Numbered from the stretch's first letter, positions 44,521-53,487 are shown. The stretch is 64,000 bases of DNA from VXYL01 sp965199875 (GCA_965199875.1 OZ241346.1:682001-746000); one strand, 5' to 3'. Notes: a model not told the origin generated them from the sequence alone. Numbers and translations are program-made.

Positions 44521-45296
44521 TGGCGGGTGATCCTTGGAAGCGGGAGCAGTTGCTCGTCGCATTCTGGTTGTATTGCCGACTGCCATTCGGACGCCTGCAC
44601 CATCGAAATCCACGAATCGTCGCATTCGCCGAAGCCATTGGGCGAACGCCAAGCGCCCTCGCCATGAAGCTCGGCAATATCGCGAGCCTTGATCCAGCCA
44701 TCACGACGACAGGCCGTCGCGGCCTGCCTAACCCCTCAGCCAACGATCGGAAGATGTGGGCCGAGATGCAAGAGGACTGGGAAGCGTTCGCCGTCGAGAC
44801 GTGGCGAGCCGTCGAGGCGGTCCAACCCGACACGGATGACCTCAAACTCCAGAACCTGGCGCAGCCAGAGCCGAATTCGCAGGGCGATCTGGGCGGCGAG
44901 CGGCTTGCGACCACTCGTGCACGCATTGGCCAAGATTTCTTCCGGTGTGCTCTCTTGAGCGCATATCGAGGCCGCTGCTGCATCACGGGCTTGGTAACGC
45001 CGGAACTCTTGATTGCCAGCCACATCGTGCCGTGGCGGGCAGATCGAGCCAACCGCGTGAATCCCCGCAACGGCCTGTTGCTGTCGGCGCTGCACGACAG
45101 AGCGTTCGACAGCGGCTTGATCACCATTGCCAACGACATGACGGTGCGCGTGGGTTCTGGCCTGGCCAACGAAGGCGACAGCTTCTTCGCCGAAGCCATA
45201 GGTGCCTACGACGGTCGGCCCATCGAGCTCGCCGAGAAGTTCCAGCCGGAGCGGGAGTTTCTCGACTACCACCGGGATGAAGTGTTCCGCGGCTAG
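44520..45296 (+). CDS. HNH endonuclease (restriction-endonuclease type)
   Basis: 258 residues. The N-terminal domain (WKREQLLVAFWLYCRLPFG, then GRTPSALAMKLGNIASLDP) and the C-terminal HNH core (CITGLVTPELLIASHIVPW ... NPRNGLLLSALHDRAFDSGLI) are those of putative HNH restriction endonucleases that accompany methyltransferases or stand alone; HNH residues H, N and H are present. No methyltransferase is adjacent. The proposed start is a TTG exactly at the edge of the IS21 remnant, so the native start may have been removed; the family usually begins only a few residues before WKREQ. Next to the NDT/ATP-cone gene (convergent, 43 bases). Confidence 0.8.
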   Translation: MAGDPWKREQLLVAFWLYCRLPFGRLHHRNPRIVAFAEAIGRTPSALAMKLGNIASLDPAITTTGRRGLPNPSANDRKMWAEMQEDWEAFAVETWRAVEAVQPDTDDLKLQNLAQPEPNSQGDLGGERLATTRARIGQDFFRCALLSAYRGRCCITGLVTPELLIASHIVPWRADRANRVNPRNGLLLSALHDRAFDSGLITIANDMTVRVGSGLANEGDSFFAEAIGAYDGRPIELAEKFQPEREFLDYHRDEVFRG

Positions 45297-45339
45297 CGTG
45301 GCGAAGTGGTGGGCCGAAGCGCCTACCGCAAGACAGCAA

Positions 45340-46461
45340 TCACCCATCCCATAACGACGCCTTGCGCAGCGCGTTCTCGCACTGCTCTCTGATCCTCGGC
45401 TTCTCGTCGTCTGCCTGCACCCGCACTTGGAAGGTCTGAACGCTGCCCTTCTCGCCCTTGTCGAAGACCTTGCCTTCCAGAACATTGGGTGTGATCGACT
45501 CGGTGACCACGCCGCCAATGTGCTCTCGGGATTCCTTGCGGTTGAACTGGCGCAGGACCACCTCGATGACGCCTGGCGTGCGCACGATCGCCTCGAATAC
45601 GCGCCGCACGTCGGCCGACGGAATGTCGGCGATTCCCCGCACGCCCTTGCCCCATATCGTGCCGTGCGCCTTGGTCGAATGGACGGGAACGGAGACCTTT
45701 CGATGTTGGCGTAACGGCTCAGTCGCCGCTCTCGCTTGCCGATTTCCGCTTTGATGGACGTCTCCTGCAAGCCACCGTTCGAGCACACCCTCAACGGCGT
45801 CGCGATGGCTTGCATCAGCCGTCAGTTCCTCGAAGGTCCTCCGTACCGCAATGGAGATGTCGCGAGTCCTCACCTCGTTGTCGATCTTCCTGCGCTTCAG
45901 GCGGTCGATCACCAGCGGTAGCGCGATGCGGGGCACGATGACATCGTTGCGGCCAGCCTCCGCGCATGTAGCCGCTATCGCCGAGACCAGCTTGCGTCGT
46001 TCGAACGGTTCGGCGGGTCTCTCGCCGAATTTGATCACCCGCCAGCGCTCGGCACGCAGAAGGCCGCGCAACGCCGCGGCAGCCTTGAGGGGATTGTCCT
46101 CCAGCGCGTCTGCGTAAAAGGCGAGGACTTGGCTTCGCAGATGGTTGGGATCGGCCACGACCACCGGCTTGCCCGACCTGTGCGCATGCACCATGCCAAT
46201 GGAAGCGCCAATGGACTCCCGCCACATGTTCACGAGCATCCCATCGGCGCGCTCGATACCCTTCTGATCGGCCTCGACGATCTCATGGGGCGACTTGTCG
46301 TCGCCGATGGCGTTCCCCTCCCATCGTTGCGTTGGATCGATGAAGGCGAAGTCCTTCGCGTACTTCGCCTTCACTTCGTTGCGCCAACGATGAATCTGCT
46401 TGTCGTTGCAGCCGGTGATCGGGCCTGCCAGATAGACTTGGAACCTCTCGCGCTTGGACAT
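45340..46461 (-). CDS. Nucleoside 2-deoxyribosyltransferase-like protein with ATP-cone domain
   Basis: 373 residues. Residues 8-105 resemble nucleoside 2-deoxyribosyltransferases: VYLAGPITG, FIDPTQRW, EIVEADQKGIERADGMLVNMW (split for reading), SIGASIGMVHAHRSGKPVVV. The catalytic glutamate expected in G-T-x-x-E-x-x-x-A aligns with glycine, so it may bind rather than cleave nucleotides. Residues 138-215 look like an ATP-cone, the nucleotide-sensing fold of ribonucleotide reductases and NrdR (WRVIKFGERPAEPFERRKLV ... DISIAVRRTFEEL). The last 120 residues are unassigned. It follows the DUF4276 gene by 40 bases, third in a minus-strand operon with an ATPase. A 3' fragment of a related gene lies at 43217-43355. 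Role unknown; defence is plausible. Confidence 0.65.
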   Translation of the reverse strand: MSKRERFQVYLAGPITGCNDKQIHRWRNEVKAKYAKDFAFIDPTQRWEGNAIGDDKSPHEIVEADQKGIERADGMLVNMWRESIGASIGMVHAHRSGKPVVVADPNHLRSQVLAFYADALEDNPLKAAAALRGLLRAERWRVIKFGERPAEPFERRKLVSAIAATCAEAGRNDVIVPRIALPLVIDRLKRRKIDNEVRTRDISIAVRRTFEELTADASHRDAVEGVLERWLAGDVHQSGNRQARAATEPLRQHRKVSVPVHSTKAHGTIWGKGVRGIADIPSADVRRVFEAIVRTPGVIEVVLRQFNRKESREHIGGVVTESITPNVLEGKVFDKGEKGSVQTFQVRVQADDEKPRIREQCENALRKASLWDG

Positions 46462-46501
46462 GTTCGTCTCCTCCTTGCAGTTTAATCAGGTCTAGCCGCG
46501 C

Positions 46502-47131
46502 CTACTCCGGTGTGCGGACACTTCCGTTCTCCACCGCTGCGACGAATCCTCGGAAGCTGGGGCTGCGCTGGGCAATCGTGTCTGCATCCAGTTCGGCAGC
46601 GATGGCTTGAGACACGAGCGACGTGTAGGGGCGACGTCCGAGCAGGTGCTTGAGGTGGAGCTTGGGGTTGACGATCGCGTCCGGTTGGGATGGATCGGTG
46701 TTGCCCAGATCGCGGCCGAGGTAGCGTCTCAACCCATCGGCGTCCGCGAAATACCACGCCTCCAGGTGTTGACGGGCGAAGGCGAACTGGATGCTGGCGC
46801 CGATGTCTCGAAGACGGTCTTGCAACAGGTCTTGAATCGGCTTGATCACGTCGTCTGGCGAAGCCCTGTCAGTGTCGAGCAACACCACGAACTTGCCGGG
46901 CCGTGCATCTTCTGCCCTCTCGAACCAAGCCGAACGAATGAGCTTCTCGGCAATGTCAACGTTGATCGCTCTGTGTCTTGGCGGGATGCGAACGTCCTCG
47001 ACGACGATGCCCTGCACCGCCAAGTGCCGAATCAGAAGCGGCAGCGCCCTTCGCTCGGTCTCTCCCGACGCTATGACGACAACGCGCTTCGACACGTCAG
47101 TTACCGAATCCCCGTGTTTGGTAGTACTCAC
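46502..47131 (-). CDS. DUF4276 family protein (TOPRIM-like)
   Basis: 209 residues. The strand-acid pattern of a TOPRIM fold is visible: VVVIASGETERRALPLL (conserved glutamate) and KFVVLLDTDRASPDD (DxD). DUF4276 proteins are typically encoded just after an ABC/AAA-type ATPase, as here, where the first GTG start (47131) overlaps the ATPase end by 35 bases; a second GTG at 47095 lies one base past the ATPase stop. TOPRIM partners of such ATPases (OLD, PARIS, Gabija) are nucleases. Catalytic activity here is inferred from the fold only. Confidence 0.75.
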   Translation of the reverse strand: MSTTKHGDSVTDVSKRVVVIASGETERRALPLLIRHLAVQGIVVEDVRIPPRHRAINVDIAEKLIRSAWFERAEDARPGKFVVLLDTDRASPDDVIKPIQDLLQDRLRDIGASIQFAFARQHLEAWYFADADGLRRYLGRDLGNTDPSQPDAIVNPKLHLKHLLGRRPYTSLVSQAIAAELDADTIAQRSPSFRGFVAAVENGSVRTPE

Positions 47132-48221
47132 CTAGCCCGAAGCCCGATGCATCCAACGCCCTTCGTACGCCTTCAGCGTCTCCGGCCTCGACGACCGTGC
47201 CCCGTTGCGGGTCGCGGCGGACGACGCGCACCACGTTGGGGTCGCCTAGCGCGTCGAGAACCAAGGGCGAGTGGGTGGTGATGACGAGCTGGATGTTCTC
47301 GCCGACGCCGCCGAGGTATTCGACGAAGGCCGACAATGCGCCAGGGTGGAGGTAGTTCTCGGGCTCCTCGATGCCAATGAGCTTCGCTTCGGCGCTCGCG
47401 TGCAACGCCGTCATCAGCGCGAGCACGCGCAACGTGCCGCTGGACACGCCCATCTGGTGGACGCGGTATCGAAGGCCCTCCTCCTGCTGCACGAAGTAGA
47501 AGCGGTCCTCGTCTTCCGCCGATCTTGGTTCAATGGCGTCCGGCAGCCCGACGATCGCTCTTGTCGCCTCTAGGATGTCCTGTCGCGTCGCCTCGTCGAG
47601 GCGAAAGAGGGTCTGGCCCAAGTTGCGGCCGAAGTGATCGAGTCGAGAGGATTCGATGCTGTTCCAGTCTCGGCGCAACAGGAAGGGATTGGGATCGAAA
47701 AAGCCCCAGCGGGCGATGAACCGGGCGACGTGGTGAGCGGGGAACGACGCATCCGCAGCGGCGGCAGCCAACGCGCAGGACGTAGGGCTCTGGCTCAACG
47801 GGACGTTCTTGCTTCTCTCGCCGGACCACCACGCGCCTCTGCCGCCAGATGATTCCAACAGTTGCATCGGAGCAGCGCCAGCTTGAATCTGCATCACACG
47901 TTCTTCAACGTCGAACTCGTAATCCCGTCGCCGGAGGCGAACGCGCCACTCGAAGGTGCTGTCGCCGTCGGCAACCCGGGCCGTGAGTTCAACCTGAGAA
48001 GCCGCGGCACCTTTCCAGGCCAAGTGGATCATGCCGCCGCGCGAGAACATCGGCCCCTCGAAATCTCTCTCCAACACGGCTTCGCTCAGGAATCGAAGCG
48101 CGTCTAGGATCGTGCTCTTGCCCGAAGCGTTGGCGCCGATGAAGATGTTGAGGTCGCTGGTTTCGACGTCTTGATCGAACAGGCTGCGGTAGCGCTTGGC
48201 TTGGAAGCCGACGAGTTTCAT
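47097..48221 (-). CDS. ABC/AAA-type ATPase (OLD/RecF-like, AAA_21)
   Basis: 374 residues. Walker A FIGANASGKSTILDALR at about 27-43, an ABC-like signature VSSGTLRVLALMTAL near 270, Walker B LIGIEEPENYLHPGAL near 295, and the switch histidine in QLVITTHSPLVLDAL. These are the marks of SMC/RecF-like ATPases used by OLD, PARIS and related systems to sense phage proteins or DNA ends. It is first of a three-gene minus-strand operon with DUF4276 and NDT/ATP-cone genes. ATG 48221 starts MKLVGFQAKRYRSL, a typical N-terminus. It is 54 bases after nuoE on the same strand. Confidence 0.88.
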   Translation of the reverse strand: MKLVGFQAKRYRSLFDQDVETSDLNIFIGANASGKSTILDALRFLSEAVLERDFEGPMFSRGGMIHLAWKGAAASQVELTARVADGDSTFEWRVRLRRRDYEFDVEERVMQIQAGAAPMQLLESSGGRGAWWSGERSKNVPLSQSPTSCALAAAAADASFPAHHVARFIARWGFFDPNPFLLRRDWNSIESSRLDHFGRNLGQTLFRLDEATRQDILEATRAIVGLPDAIEPRSAEDEDRFYFVQQEEGLRYRVHQMGVSSGTLRVLALMTALHASAEAKLIGIEEPENYLHPGALSAFVEYLGGVGENIQLVITTHSPLVLDALGDPNVVRVVRRDPQRGTVVEAGDAEGVRRALDASGFGLGEYYQTRGFGN

Positions 48222-48275
48222 CGGTCAAGGATGTTCAAGGAGCAACGGCTGCTTCGGTCGTGCGCTCTGCTCCAC

Positions 48276-48764
48276 CTACTCGAACCTCCCGAAAATCTCC
48301 CCCAGCTTGTCTGCCGTCACGTCCCCGAACAGCTCCTCGTCAACCATCATCGTCGGCGCCCGGTCGCACGCGCCCAAACACACGATCGGCAGCAGCGTGA
48401 AGCGGTCGTCGGGCGTCGTCTCCCCCAGCCCGATGCCCAGGTGTTCCTCCACCTGCTTGCGCAAGCCGTCCGCGCCCATCACGTAGCAGGAGACGCTGTC
48501 GCACACCATCACGACGTGTCTGCCCACCGGCTTGCGGTAGATCAGGTTGTAGAAGGTGGCGATGCTGTCCAGGTTCTCCACGGACATGCCCAGCAAGCGG
48601 GCAATGGCCGCCAAGCTCTCGTCCGAAACCCAGCCGCGGTGGCGCTGGACGATCATCATGGCGTCGATGGCGGCGGATTGGCGGTCCGGCAAGTGGGCGC
48701 ACTCTTCCTCGATTTCGCGCACTTCCTCGTCGGAAAGCACTTCGATCAATGCGGGTTCGGCCAT
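48276..48764 (-). CDS. nuoE: NADH-quinone oxidoreductase subunit E
   Basis: 162 residues, thioredoxin-like [2Fe-2S] subunit of the NADH-dehydrogenase module of complex I. The four ligands are complete: CDSVSC near 90 and CLGAC near 130. The N-terminal helices (QRHRGWVSDESLAAIARLLG) are as in other NuoE. The gene is 19 bases after nuoCD. The next gene expected, nuoF, is missing: the ATPase of the island follows after 54 bases. Confidence 0.95.
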   Translation of the reverse strand: MAEPALIEVLSDEEVREIEEECAHLPDRQSAAIDAMMIVQRHRGWVSDESLAAIARLLGMSVENLDSIATFYNLIYRKPVGRHVVMVCDSVSCYVMGADGLRKQVEEHLGIGLGETTPDDRFTLLPIVCLGACDRAPTMMVDEELFGDVTADKLGEIFGRFE

Positions 48765-48783
48765 CTTCTTGCTCGCTCCAGCC

Positions 48784-50550
48784 CTATCGGTCCACGTCCG
48801 CCATCACGAAGTCGATGCTGGCGATGATGGCGATGAGGTCCGCCACCATGAAGCCGCGGCTGATGAGCGGAATCTGCTGCAGAGCCGGGAAGGACGGCGT
48901 GCGGATGCGCGTGCGGTAGGCCATCGTGCCGCCGTCGGAAACGGAGTAGTAGGAGTTCCAGCCCTTGGTGGCTTCCACCGTGGTGGCGGATTCGCCAGGC
49001 GGAATTACCGGCCCCCAGCTGACGTTCAGGAAGTGGTGGATGAGCGTTTCGATGTCCTGCATCGTGCGCTCTTTTCTCGGCGGCGTGGTGAGGCGGTGAT
49101 CGGATTTCACCGGGCCGCTCGGCATGTTCTCCGCGCATTGGCGAAGAATCCGCAGACTCTGGCGGATTTCCTCCACGCGCACTTCGCAGCGGGCGTAGCA
49201 GTCGCCGGCGTCCGCCGTCGGCACCTCGAACTCGAACTGGTCGTACATGCTGTAGGGACGCTTTTTGCGCAAGTCCCAGTCGTGGCCGGCGGCGCGCAGC
49301 GACGGGCCGGTGATGCCCCAGTCCAAGCCTTCCTCGACCGTGTAGGCGCCGATGCCCTGGGTGCGGCGCTGCAGAATCTTGTTGCGCATCGCCATCTTGT
49401 CGTAGTGGTCCAGGCGCGCCGGCATGTAGTCGCAGAAGTCCCGCACCATCGTCTCCCAACCGTCCGGCAGGTCGCTGGTGACGCCGCCGATGCGGAACCA
49501 GCTTGGGTGCATCCGCCCGCCGGTAATGGCTTCGATGATGGAGAACAGGCGCTCCCGGTCGGCGAACATGTAGAACACGGGGGACATCTGCCCCACGTCC
49601 TGGGCGAAGGTGCCATAGAACAGGAGGTGGCTGGCGATGCGGAAGCACTCGCTCAGCATCACACGGATGACCTGGGCGCGCTCCGGTACTTCAATACCGG
49701 CCATCTTCTCCACGTTCAGTACATACGGCAGGTTGTTCATCACGCCGCCGAGGTAGTCCACGCGGTCCGTGTACGGGATGTAGGTATGCCAGCTTTGGCG
49801 TTCGGCCATCTTCTCCTGGGCGCGGTGGTGGTAGCCGATGTCCGGCACCGCCTGCACGATGATCTCGCCGTCGAGCTGCAAGGCGATGCGGAACACGCCG
49901 TGAACGCTTGGGTGGTTCGGCCCCAGGTTCAGGAACATGAAGTCCGTGTGCTTGGCTTCGCGGCTCATGCCCCACTCTTCCGGCACGAAGCGCAACGCCT
50001 CCTGCTGCTCCTTCTGGAACTCCGGCGTCATCTTGAAGGGATCCATCTCGGTGGCGCGGGCCGGATGTTCCTTGCGCAGCGGGTGTCCTTCCCACAAGGC
50101 CGGCGTGAGGATGCGGCACAGATTGGAGTGGCCGTCGAAGCGGATGCCGAACATGTCGAACGCCTCGCGCTCGTACCAGTTCGCCACTGGATAGATGGAC
50201 TCGATGGAGTCGATGCTCTCGCCGTCTTCGAGCGCCACCTTGACGCGGATGTCGTCGTCGCCGGAGAGCGACATCAGATGATAGAAGACGGTGAAGTCTC
50301 CGTCCGGCTGGCCGTCGCGCACCTGGCGCGTGCGTTCGTCGATGGCGGAAAGGTCGAACATCAGCTCGAATCGCGCCGGCGCATCGTGCTTCAAGTAGCG
50401 CAGGACGGCGCCGAGCTTCTCCTTCGGCACCCAAACCGTGGGGATGTCGTCGACGGTCTTCTGCAGCGTACAGTCCTCGCCGAAGTGGGTGGCCAGGTCC
50501 GCCGGCAAGTGGTGGTGCTCGTCCACCTTCGGATGCGCGACTTCCGCCAT
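48784..50550 (-). CDS. nuoCD: NADH-quinone oxidoreductase fused subunit C/D
   Basis: 588 residues joining the 30-kDa (NuoC, about 1-170) and 49-kDa (NuoD) subunits of complex I into one chain, as in E. coli. NuoC motifs: ANWYEREAFDMFGIRFDGH. NuoD: NLGPNHPSVHGVFRI with the quinone-site histidine, IGYHHRAQEKMAER, and the C-terminal ADLIAIIASIDFVMADVDR. The ATG overlaps the nuoB stop (ATGA). The fusion is found mostly in gammaproteobacteria and a few other lineages, which supports the taxonomic guess. Confidence 0.95.
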   Translation of the reverse strand: MAEVAHPKVDEHHHLPADLATHFGEDCTLQKTVDDIPTVWVPKEKLGAVLRYLKHDAPARFELMFDLSAIDERTRQVRDGQPDGDFTVFYHLMSLSGDDDIRVKVALEDGESIDSIESIYPVANWYEREAFDMFGIRFDGHSNLCRILTPALWEGHPLRKEHPARATEMDPFKMTPEFQKEQQEALRFVPEEWGMSREAKHTDFMFLNLGPNHPSVHGVFRIALQLDGEIIVQAVPDIGYHHRAQEKMAERQSWHTYIPYTDRVDYLGGVMNNLPYVLNVEKMAGIEVPERAQVIRVMLSECFRIASHLLFYGTFAQDVGQMSPVFYMFADRERLFSIIEAITGGRMHPSWFRIGGVTSDLPDGWETMVRDFCDYMPARLDHYDKMAMRNKILQRRTQGIGAYTVEEGLDWGITGPSLRAAGHDWDLRKKRPYSMYDQFEFEVPTADAGDCYARCEVRVEEIRQSLRILRQCAENMPSGPVKSDHRLTTPPRKERTMQDIETLIHHFLNVSWGPVIPPGESATTVEATKGWNSYYSVSDGGTMAYRTRIRTPSFPALQQIPLISRGFMVADLIAIIASIDFVMADVDR

Positions 50551-51236
50551 CAGCTGCCGCGCTTCTTGCCGAGGAGGTCCTTGGAGAGCGGCGCATCGCC
50601 CACGGTGGTGGGTTCGGCCAGGGTCGTGGCGCGCATCCGCTCCGGCGTGCGCAGATCACGCTGGCTCGGCGCGTACTTGGAGACGCTGCCATCCTCGCCG
50701 ATCATCCAGGAGAGCGGGCGGCGCGTGTTCTTCACACTCTCCTGCAACAGCGTCAGCCCCTGCATGAACGCCTCAGGGCGCGGCGGACAGCCCGGCACGT
50801 AGACGTCCACCGGCAGGAACTTGTCCGCGCCCTGCACCACGCTGTAGACGTCGAACATGCCGCCGGAGTTGGCGCAGGACCCCATCGAGACCACCCAGCG
50901 CGGTTCCAGCAGTTGCTCGTAGAGGTGTTGCAGCACCGGCGCCATCTTGCGGAACACGGTACCGGAAATCACGATCAGGTCCGCTTGGCGTGGCGTGGCG
51001 CGAATCACTTCCGCCCCGAAGCGGGAAAGATCGTGGCGCGAGGTGAACGAAGTGGCCATCTCCACGTAGCAGCAGGAGAGGCCGAAGTTGAACGGCCAGA
51101 TGGAGTTGGCCCTGCCCCACGCCACGAGGTCTTCCAGCCTGGCGGTGAGGAAGCTCTTGCCGGCTTCCTCGTTGTAGGCGTCCTCCGCGGCCTGCATCGG
51201 CGCGTCGGCTTCCGCCTTGACCAGCCGCCAGCGCAC
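50550..51236 (-). CDS. nuoB: NADH-quinone oxidoreductase subunit B
   Basis: About 228 residues; carries cluster N2. The ligands are at the expected places: LSCCYVEMATS with the adjacent cysteine pair, SMGSCANSGG and YVPGCPPRPEA. The GTG at 51236 is 2 bases after the nuoA stop; an ATG at 51197 is also possible. The C-terminal tail (TVGDAPLSKDLLGKK) is longer than in E. coli NuoB. Stop overlaps nuoCD. Confidence 0.94.
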   Translation of the reverse strand: MRWRLVKAEADAPMQAAEDAYNEEAGKSFLTARLEDLVAWGRANSIWPFNFGLSCCYVEMATSFTSRHDLSRFGAEVIRATPRQADLIVISGTVFRKMAPVLQHLYEQLLEPRWVVSMGSCANSGGMFDVYSVVQGADKFLPVDVYVPGCPPRPEAFMQGLTLLQESVKNTRRPLSWMIGEDGSVSKYAPSQRDLRTPERMRATTLAEPTTVGDAPLSKDLLGKKRGS

Positions 51237-51238
51237 GA

Positions 51239-51682
51239 TCAGGCGGCTTCCGGTTCGACCTTGGACAGCGCGTAGCGGCCCGGCCCCGGCGCACGGCGCT
51301 TCAAGCCCCAGTCCAGCGCACCGCTGCGCCACTCGTAGAACAGCGCCGCCAAGAGGATCAGGATGAACACGGAAGCGCCGGCGTAGCCGCGCCAGCCCAC
51401 GTCGAAGAACGCCACCGCCCAGGCGATGATGAAGATGGTCTCCAAGTCGAAGACCACGAAGAAGACGGCGATGAGGTAGTACTCGATGGACAGGCGCATC
51501 TCTTCGGCATCGCCCACCGGCACGATGCCGCTCTCGAAGGGCAGCGTGCGGGCACCGCCGTGCCGCGCCTTGGAACCGATGAACCACGCCGCCACCAGCG
51601 CAACGCCAATGACCGCCGTCACGGCGAGCATGAACAGCAGCAACGGCAGCATGTCGGACGCGGCCGCTCCGTCTTCGGGCAC
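51239..51682 (-). CDS. nuoA: NADH-quinone oxidoreductase subunit A
   Basis: 147 residues, three membrane helices (LLLFMLAVTAVIGVALVAAW, LIAVFFVVFDLETIFIIAWA, ASVFILILLAALFYEW). The family loop PFESGIVPVGDAEEMRLSIEYY is present. First of nuoA-B-CD-E. Upstream about 100 bases to the tannase-family gene, which is on the same strand; this gap may hold the promoter, though none was obvious. Confidence 0.94.
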   Translation of the reverse strand: MPEDGAAASDMLPLLLFMLAVTAVIGVALVAAWFIGSKARHGGARTLPFESGIVPVGDAEEMRLSIEYYLIAVFFVVFDLETIFIIAWAVAFFDVGWRGYAGASVFILILLAALFYEWRSGALDWGLKRRAPGPGRYALSKVEPEAA

Positions 51683-51784
51683 TCAACCTCCTCGATGGCT
51701 CAAAGGTGCGGCGACACCATACAGACCAGCCAGTTGGCGAGCAAGGCTAACCGAACGTGCAGAACGTCCAAACGAATCCGTTCG

Positions 51785-53356
51785 CTAGCGTTGCGCCACG
51801 CAGTCGAAGTTGGCGGCGTCGTCCACGTCGCCCTTGCCGCGGTACTTGGCGACTTCCGGATACGGGCAGAGCGGTCGGCTGAAGCGGCGCGTCTGGGCTG
51901 CTTCTTCGTCCACCGCCAGATGCGCCATCGGCACCGGCCCGGGCTGGTCGGCGAGGATGCGCTCCGGCGCGATGTCTTCTTCGCGCCACGCTACGATGGA
52001 GTCGACGTAGTCCGCCTGCCATGCGCCTGGGCCGCCGGCGCAGTGCGCCATGCCGGGAACCATGAAGAGGCGGAAGAAGCCCGCCGTTTCCTCGGCGCCG
52101 CCCAGCGTGCGGTTGGCTTCCTCGAGATAGTCGATGGCGCGCTGGGCGCGCAGCGGGTAGTCGTTCCAGCCCTGGTACATCAGCAGCTTGCCGCCGTGGT
52201 CGCGGAACTCCGTCAAGTCCGCATTGCGCACGTCCAGCGGCGTGGTGGCGGCGGCGATGCGCTGGCGGTCGGCAATGGGATCGAACTGCTCGATGTCGAA
52301 CTCGGGGTCGTGGCGCATCAGCAGCCTGAGCATTTCGCCGACGCCGCCCACCACGGAGTCGCTGCCCGGCAGCAGATCGTTGGGAAGCATCCAGAACGCC
52401 CAGTCGCCGGCGGCCTCGGCGCCCGGAGGCACGCCGGGCGAAACCACGTTGCCGTCCGCATCCAGCATGTCGCGGTACACCGCCTGGGCCGTTTCCACCT
52501 GGCCAGCGGTCAGGCAGCCCTCGGTTTGCCCTCGGGCGCACGTCAAGGCGGCAACGTCGAAAACGTCCCCAGTGCATTTGCGGGGATCGTCGATGACGCC
52601 GTCTTCCAATCCGTCCAGCAAGTCGCAGGCGTTGCGCGAGGCATCGTCCAGCACGCGCAAGGATTCGACGGTGAGCGGATTCGCCCGCTGCGCCCGGTAC
52701 ATCGCCACCATCCACGGCGCGAACTCCTGAAAGCGGAACGCCGGCGCGCCGGCGATGATGCCGTCGTAGTCCTGCGGAAAGCGCAGCGCCTCGAGCATCG
52801 CCGCGCGGCCGCCGTTGGAGCAGCCTTGGAAGTAGGCGTAGTCGACGTCGCGCTGGTAGAACCGCTGCACCACGCGCTTGGCCGCCCGGGTCGCCAAGTG
52901 AACGCCGCGATAGGCGTAGTCCAGCAGCGCCTCGGGTTGTTCGTAGAAGGCGTTGCCGTCCTTGGCTTCGTGGCCGGTGTCGGTAGAGGCCATCGCAAAG
53001 CCCCTTGCCAGCAGGCTGGTGGTGTCTCCGATGGTGCCGGCCGTGCCGCCCACGCCGGAGAACATCAGCCTGCCGTTCCAGGCGCCGCACTGCTCGCACC
53101 ACGCGCAGGACTCGGCCGGTTCGTCCGGACAGATGTTGATGGGCAGCGTCACCTCGAAGCGGATGGCGCGGTTGACGACGCCGCGCACGCGGCAGTGGTT
53201 CGGCAGTTCGTCCGTGGCGGCAACGAATATCCCCGGTTCGATGGCGTGGTCCAGGTCCGTCAGCCGGTACAGCTTGTGGCAGGTGTCCAGCCACGCCCCG
53301 GCGGACGCCGGAACGGCCAATGCGGCGGCGATCCCCAACAGCAGCGCACCCCTCAT
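51785..53356 (-). CDS. Tannase/feruloyl-esterase family secreted hydrolase
   Basis: 523 residues beginning with a signal peptide (ALLLGIAAALAVPASAGA). The nucleophile serine is in YFQGCSNGGRAAMLEAL, with the paired cysteine next to it; the aspartate is in the segment YQGWNDYPLRAQRAI, and the histidine with its disulfide partner in VPGMAHCAGGPG, giving the CS-D-HC motif of the family. Ester substrate (gallate, ferulate or other aromatic esters) cannot be read. The protein is exported to the periplasm or outside. Starts at ATG 53356, divergent from the GST-like gene. Confidence 0.87.
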   Translation of the reverse strand: MRGALLLGIAAALAVPASAGAWLDTCHKLYRLTDLDHAIEPGIFVAATDELPNHCRVRGVVNRAIRFEVTLPINICPDEPAESCAWCEQCGAWNGRLMFSGVGGTAGTIGDTTSLLARGFAMASTDTGHEAKDGNAFYEQPEALLDYAYRGVHLATRAAKRVVQRFYQRDVDYAYFQGCSNGGRAAMLEALRFPQDYDGIIAGAPAFRFQEFAPWMVAMYRAQRANPLTVESLRVLDDASRNACDLLDGLEDGVIDDPRKCTGDVFDVAALTCARGQTEGCLTAGQVETAQAVYRDMLDADGNVVSPGVPPGAEAAGDWAFWMLPNDLLPGSDSVVGGVGEMLRLLMRHDPEFDIEQFDPIADRQRIAAATTPLDVRNADLTEFRDHGGKLLMYQGWNDYPLRAQRAIDYLEEANRTLGGAEETAGFFRLFMVPGMAHCAGGPGAWQADYVDSIVAWREEDIAPERILADQPGPVPMAHLAVDEEAAQTRRFSRPLCPYPEVAKYRGKGDVDDAANFDCVAQR

Positions 53357-53487
53357 GTCTCCCCCTTGATTCGAGCTTGGCGTTGCCTGGCACTATACAC
53401 GCCGCAGGCCGAACGCCGTCCCCCCAAGGCCTGCCCGCCGCGTTACACTCGCCGGCCTATCGCAGATGGGAGCACGACGGGGGAACC

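Noticed and set aside
53380..53400. TGGCACTATACACG upstream of the GST-like gene as a sigma-54 promoter
   Set aside because: The -12 TTGC element is missing.
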